DNA of 21,062 nt from Hirudo medicinalis (Eukaryota > Annelida > Clitellata > Hirudinida > Hirudinidae): the NCBI GenBank assembly GCA_011800805.1, contig MPNW01001360.1, positions 7,798-28,859 on the forward strand, in the 5' to 3' direction. This document shows positions 8,627 to 17,359 of the stretch, piece after piece. The notes under the pieces are model-generated. The model did not search any database, was not told the DNA's origin, and was given only the letters and a program-made list of their open reading frames with translations. How positions within the stretch are numbered: position 1 is the stretch's first letter; every line of letters begins with the position of its first letter. The translations under genes and the position numbers were made by a program.

Positions 8627-9467
8627 ATGTTTGACCCAGGATCAGCGAGATTTGGAAATTTTATTAATTATTATTCTTTCAACCCTCCCGAGAAGCGATT
8701 AAGTTTGATTCCGGATAATCTTTTGAATGAGCTGAAGTTGAGTGGGAATGTTTTTGCATTAGATGTAGGATGCAACTCTGGGGTCAGTTCATTTGGTACG
8801 GTGGTCTTTGATTTGACATAATTTTTGCTCTCATTTTGTCTGCAGTTGGAAGTTACATGCTTTTGTTTATGTAAGCATAGTCCTAAATGAGTTTTTACGT
8901 TATGCATCTATTTTTCTCCAGGAACTAACTTATGGGTTATTGAATCACTTCAAAGGAGTCTGCAACATGAGAATTCTTGGCATTGATTTGGATTCAGTTT
9001 GCATCGAGAGAAGCATCGAAAACAACCCAGACACAGATCATTTGGATTTCAAAGTGGCCAACATAACATCGAAAGAAGACAGATGTTCAATTATTAAGGC
9101 ATATCTGGAGAAGCAAAATGTGAAAAAATTCGATATAATATTCGTATTTTCTGTAACTATGTGGATTCATTTGATAGGTGGAGATGAATCCTTGAAGGAC
9201 TTTTTGAAATATATATCATCAATTGCCCATCACATACTTCTCGAACCACAATCTTGGAAGAGTTACAAGTCTGCTGTAAGAAGATCCAAACGATTAAATT
9301 GTGAACCTTTTCAGGAATTTGATGCCTTGCAATGGAGAGAAGATGTTGGAAATGACATGTGCAAGTTTCTGACTTCTGAATGCTCCATGCAGATCTTGAA
9401 ACATTTTGGCCGAACAGAGTGGGGCAGGGATTTATATCTTCTCAGATCGAGTGATTTGTTGGAATAA
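8627..9467 (+). CDS. BCDIN3D: BCDIN3D-type RNA 5'-monophosphate methyltransferase (Bin3 family)
   Basis: Two exons, 8627-8782 and 8922-9467, joined in phase 0 across a 139-bp intron (acceptor TTTTTCTCCAG). The product has 233 aa. BCDIN3D uses S-adenosylmethionine to methylate the 5'-monophosphate of small RNAs, notably cytoplasmic tRNA-His, and has been linked to pre-miRNAs. Visible motifs: RFGNFINYY (8-16) followed by PPEKRL, the family entry motif; SAM motif I ALDVGCNSGEL (44-54), which the intron splits exactly after the last Gly; ILGIDLD (70-76), the acidic ribose-binding loop; FSVTMWIHL...GDE (128-141); and LLEPQSWKSYK (158-168), the Bin3 signature. The PPEKRL form and short length favour BCDIN3D over the larger 7SK capping enzyme MEPCE. 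It is shorter than the ~290-aa human protein, mainly at the ends. The stop codon overlaps the poly(A) signal. Confidence 0.93.
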
Positions 9468-9472
9468 ATAAA
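9463..9472 (+). terminator. Poly(A) signal overlapping the BCDIN3D stop codon
   Basis: AATAAATAAA contains two overlapping AATAAA hexamers (9463-9468 and 9467-9472). The TAA at 9465-9467 is inside the first, so the 3'UTR should be only some 15-30 nt. Confidence 0.65.
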
Positions 9473-9985
9473 AGAATTGTTTCAAAACATTTTTTTATCA
9501 ATTAAACAGTCTAAGACTGATGGCACCCAGTTTTGCCTTTTTCTTGTTAAATTAGGTCTTGTAAGCCCTAATTTTGCTTTGGTGCTTATAATCAGCATTG
9601 TTGCTGTGAATAGGCAGACAACATCTTTCTGCATTAGCTGAGTTGGCATACTTGACTTGGCAGTCTCTGAACAATATGAATCAAATCACTAAATTGATGA
9701 TAGAAGCAAACAAGGTTTATTTTAAGGCACACCACACTCATAATTTGTAGATTTAGAATGTTGAAACGTTATTTTCAGAACGAATAAAACTCGTGTTTGT
9801 GAATAAATAATTGAGAAGTAATTTCTCTACTGGACATGTGGTGTCAATAAATTAATGTCAATTAATAAAAGTCTTCGACACAACTCAAAACTATTTTTAC
9901 ACTATGATAGTCATTAATTAATGCACATCGTCATCATTGATTCGGTAAAGCAAACCTCTCGCTTCCACCTGTTCTTAGTCCCTAG
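9473..9985. other. Intergenic stretch without recognised features
   Basis: AT-rich. AATAAA appears several times, but no coding frame, RNA gene or repeat could be supported. Confidence 0.5.
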
Positions 9986-10008
9986 TACCGCAGAAGAAAT
10001 CGTAAACA

Positions 10009-10041
10009 ATGCGTTTCCAAGTTCTCCGTCCCAATGTCTAG
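10009..10041 (+). promoter_or_regulatory. Overlapping upstream ORF of the 91-aa membrane protein gene
   Basis: ATG at 10009 (A at -3) opens a 10-codon frame that ends with TAG at 10039-10041, seven bases past the first base of the main ATG (10034) and in a different frame. If translated, it would reduce initiation at the main start. Confidence 0.4.
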
Positions 10042-10369
10042 AGCTAGGTGAGTTACAAATGCACATCAAAAAATAAATTCTTGAGCTTTATTTACATTTT
10101 ATTTTAGATCACGCAATCCCGAGTCTTTGCAAACAGATGCTGCTGGAGAGGAGAACCATGTGCCAGCCAGAGAAATAAAAAGACCGGTCGTAAAGAGAAG
10201 AAATGTGAAATTCAAGAGTGTTTTCGCTTACTATACATGCTACTACATATTCGTCGGAGCCATGGGATTTTTCTTTTTTCTGCTTTGCTTTATTATCCAC
10301 TTCATGTTATGCGTCATCTATGAAACAGAAGACATTGTGACATGCTTTGTCCGGTTGGAGTTAAAATAA
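10034..10369 (+). CDS. Small single-pass membrane protein (91 aa), unrecognised
   Basis: Two exons, 10034-10047 and 10108-10369, separated by a 60-bp intron with donor GTGAGT and acceptor ATTTTATTTTAG. The first exon supplies only MSRA plus two bases of an Arg codon, which the first base of exon 2 completes; the frame then runs open to TAA at 10367. The product is 91 aa. A basic N-terminal half (KRPVVKRRNVKFK, 29-41) precedes a long hydrophobic stretch (about 43-76, with VGAMGFFFFLLCFIIHFML). The positive charges suggest the N-terminus faces the cytosol. A short acidic tail follows. No known family was recognised. The ATG is the only one in frame after a stop at 9983, but a 10-codon upstream ORF (10009-10041) overlaps it. 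The main doubt is that such a short first exon rests on splice phase alone. Confidence 0.7.
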
Positions 10370-10370
10370 A
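10365..10370 (+). terminator. Poly(A) signal overlapping the stop of the 91-aa protein gene
   Basis: AATAAA at 10365-10370 includes the TAA stop codon (10367-10369), as in the gene just upstream. Confidence 0.55.
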
Positions 10371-10590
10371 ATTCGCTGTCAAAAATTCTATTAAAATGTT
10401 CATTGCATATTTCAAATATTTTATAAAGAAATTAACAATTTAACGGATTTAAAAATTCGAATGCAGTTCTCGAAAGTCCGTTTTCGACCGGTTGTTATAG
10501 CATCGATAATCAGTTCTTTGGTCGTTGCCAGAAGAGTCGTGGTGTTCCCCCGTGCTTGGTTGTCTTAAGTGTTAGCATTAAACTCTCAAG

Positions 10591-13324
10591 ATGGCAAGTT
10601 ATGATAGATTTGATGGCATGTTCCTAAATTTGGCAGGCCAGTGCGAAGGTGGCATCCAGGAGGTGCGTAATTAATGTTATTTTGCAACCGGTGCTTTCAA
10701 AACAATGAGTTTTGAATCTGTGTAATATACTATAAAATAATTCGGTTTGCTGACGTATTTGTTGCTCCAGCTTCTGGAACATTTCTTCAGCTTTCTGGGA
10801 AGGAAAACGGATTTTTACTTTGGTGGGGGCAAAGGATGTGCTGAAAAAGTTAGATTGAATTTAATGTTTTTCGAATGAGTGTAGTCATTTTAGCAATTGA
10901 TTTTAGTTGCTGTTGGAAAAATTCAAAATGTTTGAGAAAGAAGCCCTGGAGAGGGGTGCCAAAGAAAGGCAAGAAAAGGAGGAAGAGGAGAAACAGAGAA
11001 AAGAAAAACTTGCAGCAAAGAAGGCTGCAGAAGAGAAGGGTTCAGGAGAGCCAAAGATCAAAGAAATAACAGATGAAGAGGCTGAACAATTGCAGAAGGA
11101 AATCGATGAACAGGTACTAGTTGTTGCCATTTTATTGTGCAAATAATTTCACATGATAAACATACAAACTTAAATTTAAATTATTGATTAATTATTAATA
11201 ATTATTAGTTATTGATTTAAGTTTGTCTGGTTGATTACTGCTAACTGATAAAAAAAAGCAAAACAGGGCATAGTTTTTATTTGAATTTCTTTTTAAACCT
11301 TGTTAAGCTTATGTCAAATCCTCATGTTTCATCATTTTCATAGATTCTTTGATAAGCATTAGTTATTGGAAATAAATCTTGAACGTCGATGTCTGACTTT
11401 TAGAAAAAGATGAAGGATTCAAAGATTGAGTCAGTTGCAGCAGAAACTTCAAAATCCAAAGAAGAAAAGAAAGATGAAGAGGTCTTCAAAATGCTTTGAA
11501 ATGCTGTGTTCCTCAACTCATTTTAAAGAATCCCAACTAAAAATTGTATCAATGAGATTAAAATTATCATTTTGTAAAAAAGAATATTTTCATGAATTAT
11601 TTGTGATTGAGCATTCATTCTGATTTTACTGAACTTCACAGGAAGAGGAGGAAGATGAGAAAGACAAAGGCAAACTCAAACCGAACGCCGGAAACGGTGC
11701 CGATTTGGAAAAGTACAAGTGGACGCAGACCCTCTCCGAGATCGAGGTTTGCGCTCGAACGTCGCCACGGAATGTGCCGACACTTACGTGCTCCGGCGCG
11801 ATTTGGATTTAAAGTTTATTTCGAGCGGTTTGATAAAATGCTAATTAGAAATACTTCGTGAATAATTTGGAGATCTTTTGAATATGATTAACTTTTATTG
11901 AAAATGCTTAAAAGATGTTATTTTTCCAGGTCAAAATTCCACTGAACATTCAAGTCAAAGCAGCCCAAGTGACTGTCACGATTAAAAAGAAGGTGAACTT
12001 ATTTTGTTTTAGTTTGCATATTTGTTTCATTCCTCCTAATTATTGCATTAATCTGCATGTCATTTGCTTTGTTTTTGCTGCTCGTCGACTTGCCACGCTT
12101 AATGTTTTATTACGAGCTCTCGAATCACGTGACACGAATTCAGAGTGACGAATTAATTTTCATTCCCCTCAGCACCTCACCGTGGGAGTGAAGGGTCAGA
12201 CGCCGATCATCGACGGCGAAGTAGAAAAGGAAATGAAGGTGGAGGAGTCGACCTGGTGCCTCCTGGACAGGAAGGTCATCCTCTTGAACATCGAGAAGGT
12301 CGGACATTTCGGTCGTCTTTCGTTGCATCGACATTGCTCCGTGCGTTTGATGCGACGGTGTTTTTGCGTCAAACCCGGAGTCGTACGACGTTCCTCACGT
12401 TTCTATATTCTTACATTAGTTTGTAAGATTTTCAAATTAGTTATTCGCAACATCATTGGTTATTAAACTCGACGTTTGGTTTATAAATCCCGTTGGTTTA
12501 TAAAATTTTACGAAAACCTGCCTCGTTTGTCAGGCAGAAACCATTAGGATTGCCATTTAATCTTGATGCGGAGTAATATCTTTTGAATTATTATTTCTTT
12601 CAGGTGAATAAGATGGAGTGGTGGGGCAAACTGATGATGACAGATCCGGAGATAAACACAAGGAAAATCGTTCCAGAAAATTCCAAGGTACGCGGCCGCT
12701 TTTTGTCGACGTATCCTCGACCGACGTTTCTTATAATTCGGCAACGGATTGAATGAGAATATTTTCGGGTCGATCGCTAATGCCGATCGATCCCCAATGC
12801 CGACTTGTTGTTCGCACGACTCGGAGGGTTTCAGATCCAAATGCTTATTTCTTAAGTCGCTCAGTAACATCTGCTTTGTCGCAGCTGTCCGATCTCGATG
12901 AAGACACCAGAGGCACGGTGGAGAAGATGATGTACGACCAGAGGCAGAAGGAGCTCGGACGTCCGACCTCGGACGATCAGAAGAAACAGGCCATTCTCAA
13001 AGAGTCAGTTCACGAGTGCTTTTGTTTTTGTTGATGTTTTCGATGAATCATTGACGTGCATCGTGGCGTCGATTCCGACGAAGCGTGTCAAGTGCAACTT
13101 TCTCGACTCGGGATGTTTTTGTGAGAGGTCGATTCTTGAACGAACGGAGGATTAATTTGTTAATTGGTCGAAGGACTTTGCTAAGGTAATCAGTCGATCT
13201 GACACGTTTTATATATTTTTTTTGCATGAGTCTGAACTGACAATTGATTCATAAATTTTCTCCTATCACCAGCTTCATGGCCAAGCATCCGGAAATGGAC
13301 TTCTCAAAGGCCAAGTTTTCATGA
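10591..13324 (+). CDS. NUDC: Nuclear distribution/migration protein NudC, ten exons
   Basis: Exons: 10591-10662, 10771-10848, 10907-11113, 11404-11481, 11642-11746, 11930-11992, 12173-12298, 12604-12687, 12885-13003 and 13273-13324. All introns are GT-AG; the spliced frame gives 327 aa, almost the usual ~330. NudC is a cytosolic HSP90-associated co-chaperone that supports the LIS1-dynein pathway in nuclear movement and mitosis. Seen in order: the N-terminal domain (YDRFDGMFL, then [15 protein letters not shown] in exon 2); a charged coiled coil (exon 3) with [17 protein letters not shown]; an acidic linker; [18 protein letters not shown] then [11 protein letters not shown] opening the CS domain (exons 5-8, with [10 protein letters not shown] and VEESTW); [29 protein letters not shown]; then [16 protein letters not shown] and the C-terminal [15 protein letters not shown]. 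The ATG has A at -3 and G at +4. The only weak donors are GTTAGA (after exon 2) and GTCTTC (after exon 4). Confidence 0.95.
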
Positions 13325-13863
13325 TTCCGACAATCGAATCAGTCCGTGCTTTCCCTTAAGTTGTGGGCAGTTGTGTTTCTCTTGAGTTGAAAACTTTTGT
13401 TGCAACCTGGAACTGACGGTTTTCACGAGAAGAACGATGTTCGAGTGGCGTTTCTTCATCTCAACTTTATAGCTTCGTTAATAATAATGATTTATGCGTT
13501 GTAATTTGTTTGTTGTCGATTGTTTTACGCTCGGGCTTTTCGTGCTCGGCCGGCACCGATGCGAGAAGGTGCAAAGGTGACCCGAGCAAGCAGATTTAGG
13601 GTCTGTTGGTGCCATAAAAATGTCTTGTTTGAGGAGTTGGAGTTCTGCAATGTCGGACTGTTTAATTGTTTTTGGAGGACACCGAGAAGTTTGTGTTTGT
13701 TTAAAATGCATGACTTTTCCAAAAAAAATGGCTGAGGTGCAAAAGTGTTCATTTTGAATCTCATATTAGTCATTCATGGTGTGGGAATTAACTCTGCTCT
13801 CAGCAGACTTCGTCGTACATCGATGCCGTCCAATCAATTGAAACTTGGTCGAGTACTCAAATA
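13325..13863. other. NudC 3'UTR and convergent intergenic region
   Basis: No canonical AATAAA follows NudC closely. AATAATAATG at 13481-13490, followed by a GT-rich stretch to about 13525, is the best 3' end candidate. Open frames in 13478-13773 on both strands have no recognisable content. Confidence 0.4.
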
Positions 13864-13869
13864 TTTATT
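13864..13869 (-). terminator. Candidate poly(A) signal of the minus-strand gene
   Basis: TTTATT on the plus strand is AATAAA on the minus strand, about 195 nt beyond the stop codon of the minus-strand tail exon. Confidence 0.45.
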
Positions 13870-14062
13870 GTAGAAATATTACGTCGTTTAATCAAATAAT
13901 AATATTAGTGTTACGTTACGTTAAGTTAGGTTAACTGATGGAAGTCTTACAACCGAAGATCAATTGCACGCGGATAGGATGACACTGTACAGGATCAACA
14001 AGAGACGTGACATGAACATGAAACAGTTTTTGGTCATGTGTGTAAGTCATTCGACGGGCAGA

Positions 14063-14904
14063 TTAGCTGGCATGGAACCTCTGTTGGCTTTGGTAGAAGG
14101 GCGTGTGGGCTGCAAAAGCATTGAGATTCGATGGGGAAAGTGAAAATATGTTCGGGAGAGAAAGGTTCTCCGCAGGATCGATAGAAGTCTTCCTAGTAAT
14201 GGAATTAGGGGAGCCTTGAGAGGACCTCTCAGGTTCAAACCTCGACAAGATCTTGCTTGGAGGCGGCTGGCTCAAGCTCTCGTTCGTGGTAGTCTGATTC
14301 GAGTCTTGCAGTTTCTGTGATCTTCGAGAATTGTTCCCCTTGAGTATGGATTGAGCATTTAACAATTGAAACTCCATGGCTGGGGAATCTATGGGGGTCA
14401 GTCTTGGTGATATGGCCCTAGTTCGATTCACGTGGGTGTCTGATGTGGCCTGGTCTTGAGACTTGGAGGGTCGGCCATTAAAGTCATTATTACCTGAGGA
14501 GGGAGTGATAGGATTAGAGGTGCAGAGCGAACAGCCGTCCATTGGATCGAGAGGCAGTCGAAAGTTCTGAAGTTGGCGTTGCTTCGAGGAGTGTCGTTGC
14601 TGTTGTTGATGGCGGCGATGGTGGTGAGGAGGGAGACGATGACAATGCCCATGCGATGCATCCAAGTAATCCTTGTTAAAGCGAGTGCCCCGTTGATCTG
14701 CCAAGCCTGATGAAGGACCGAAGATGTTCTGACGTTCGAGTGAGGAGTTGGATGCTGGGTGTGCTAAGCCGGTTTTCCGGGAAGGAGAGGTCGCATAAAC
14801 TGGAGCCGTGAGGAGAGAATTTGAGACCGATTCGGCCAAGTGAGCGGCCAGTAGATGCTCCAAAGAGCCTTCGACCGAATGGACCCCCTTGTTATCATCG
14901 TCGT
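14063..14904 (-). CDS. Terminal coding exon, Ser/Pro/His/Gln-rich tail
   Basis: Part of the minus-strand gene above, listed separately because it is the best supported portion. It is an uninterrupted frame of 280 codons including the TAA stop at 14063-14065, opened by a clean splice acceptor. An in-frame stop lies about 30 nt upstream of that acceptor inside the intron, so the frame must enter by splicing. The low-complexity composition gives no function. Confidence 0.65.
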
Positions 14905-15555
14905 CTGAAAGCCAAAAGACATCGCTTTGAATCTACGCTTCAATAAACCTTCTCGCGAGCAGCAATTAGAGCGACCCAAATTCGCATTTAAATGTCATCT
15001 CATGTCAGGAAGCAGAGCTTTCAGGCGTTTCCGTCGTGGTTATACGCACCGTTTAACCATCACACACGCTGACATTAACTTTGTAATTCTCTTGGCTTTG
15101 GTCGAAAAAAAAAAACAATTTATTTTCCCGCAAGGACCAGGTTTCAGAAGGACGCGAAAGCATTTCCATTGTTTTCATGCTCAAATACAAAGTTCCAATT
15201 TCCTTTTTCCTGCGTGACTTTGTTTTCAAAAGATGTAAATCAAACCAAATCAAACCAAATCAAAACCTCAGAAATAAATAAAAAAACTTTTAATTGAAAT
15301 ATGAATTTATTGATTCCATTTTTCTTCTTCTGTTGTTGCGTCATTTTAAAATTATTATTATTTTTTTATATTTATTCCTAATACGTGACATTTGTCAGTT
15401 ATTGTAAGGCTGACGTTATTTACTTCAAAATTATTACTTTAATTATTATTTTAATTATTACTTTAATTATTACTTTAATTATTATTTTAATTATTACTNA
15501 ATTATTACTTTAATTATTACTTTAATTATTAAATTTACATTAATTATATAATTTA

Positions 15556-15588
<33 letters not shown>

Positions 15589-17305
15589 CAATTATTATTA
15601 TTGTATATTTATTATTATTAATTATTATTATTATTATTAATATATGTTAATTATTACGTCAAACATAAAAAGATTCACGTTCATTTGAAAGAACAGAAAT
15701 TACCGGTCACAATAAATAATAGAGCAATCACTGCAGAGAAGTTGATCTGAAAAATGAATTTAAATAATATTCTGTAATAATTCAAAATGAATTTAAATAA
15801 TATTCTGTAATAATTCAAAAGGTCGTCTCTTCCTAGGCACTCTTCAAATGTTCTTAAATAAAAGATGGACTTTTAACCAGCTAAATCCATCCACCAAATC
15901 CATCCATCCATCGAATCCATCCATTCATCGAATCCATCCTTTCAATCCATCCATCCACTAAACCTTCCGACTGACAAAACTGAGTTCGTGGGCTAACTCC
16001 GACTACACAAAGATTGCCAAGACACCTCGATAGCACGTGGATGGGGGGCCTTGGCGTTCAGAGGGAGGCATAATTGGATGAACAGCTCCCTAATGACTGA
16101 TCTGTTTGTAGTAATTACACTGACGTGTCGGTGGATAAGGATGATGCATCCACCGCTGGGAGATTTATAGCACGATGTTACTTCAGCCCATTCTCTAATT
16201 AAATCTTTATTTATTCACAATTAAATCCATTTGATCTTACAAAAACAAAACAAAAACTGAGAAAATCCATACATCTATAAATCCGCAAAGGAAAACATTT
16301 GAAGATAGAAAAAAGTGCTTTCCTGGTGACAAAGTTCTCGATCAATCTGACGAAAGAATAGAATTTGGTTTCAGATTTCAGACAAAGCGACAGTATTTCC
16401 TGAATATTATTTATATCCCTCTCCGAATTCAAAGCCACCAACCAATGACAACCGATGACAATGGCGGACGGACGTGTTTAAAATTAATGACATCCCGACA
16501 CTTATCACATTTATCCGGCCGCGTTATCAGGGCTGCCTCTCAGAAATAAGATGTCGAATTGTGTTCGTTGCCTCTCAAAGACATTCGACCGTCGATCCTG
16601 GATCGTCTAGATGCTGTCCATTTGTGATTTACACGAGAACAGGCTTGTTTATGGCCACTTATTCGAAGCAAGGCGTTAGATTTTTTTTGGTTTTATCTGG
16701 TTTGTTTAGCAATGGATTGCCGTGGGTTGCCATTGGGAGGCCATTTTTATCTTTCTTTCTTTCTTTCATTCACTTTTCATCTCTTCATTTCCTCCTGCCT
16801 TCCTTCAAGATTTCTTTCATCACCGGAAATCTTTTTAAAGGACGCTCAGCCATTAGTAAAAGTAAATTGCGTTTAAAAACCGCAAATAATAATAATAATA
16901 ATAATAATGACAATGGTGGCGATGATGATGATCGCGATAGCAACAGCAATAATAAGCTCATCATAAATGTTCACAAAGAATAATAGCACACAAGAACCTT
17001 AATCTCCTGTCCAATGTTCAGTCTTTGTCAAGTGGAGGTTCTATTGAAACATGAGCACCAGTGTCAGATCATGTACTGTGAGAATTAAATCCTGTGCTGG
17101 GGGATAATTTTAGACCGGGGTCGAGCCGGGGAAGAATTTAGGGGACGTGCAAAGACAGGCCATCGACCTCAGTAACACCAACGTTACGTCACACTTTATT
17201 CCCTCATTGTGAGACATTCTTTAATCATTTTAATCACAAGCAACTAACTAATTAAAAATAATATATTTATTATTATTATTACTATCATCATCATCATCGT
17301 CATCG

Positions 17306-17359
<54 letters not shown>

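Noticed and set aside
13909..13933. GTTAC/GTTAG pentamers resembling the arthropod telomere repeat TTAGG
   Set aside because: Only five imperfect units inside an ordinary gene region, so not telomeric.
16211..16441. Minus-strand open frame of 76 codons in the long intron
   Set aside because: No homology pattern recognised and no splice phase that fits the neighbouring exons convincingly.
16474..16983. Plus-strand open frame of 169 codons
   Set aside because: Poly-Asn and poly-Asp come from (AAT)n and (GAT)n, and the remainder has no domain, signal or splice support.
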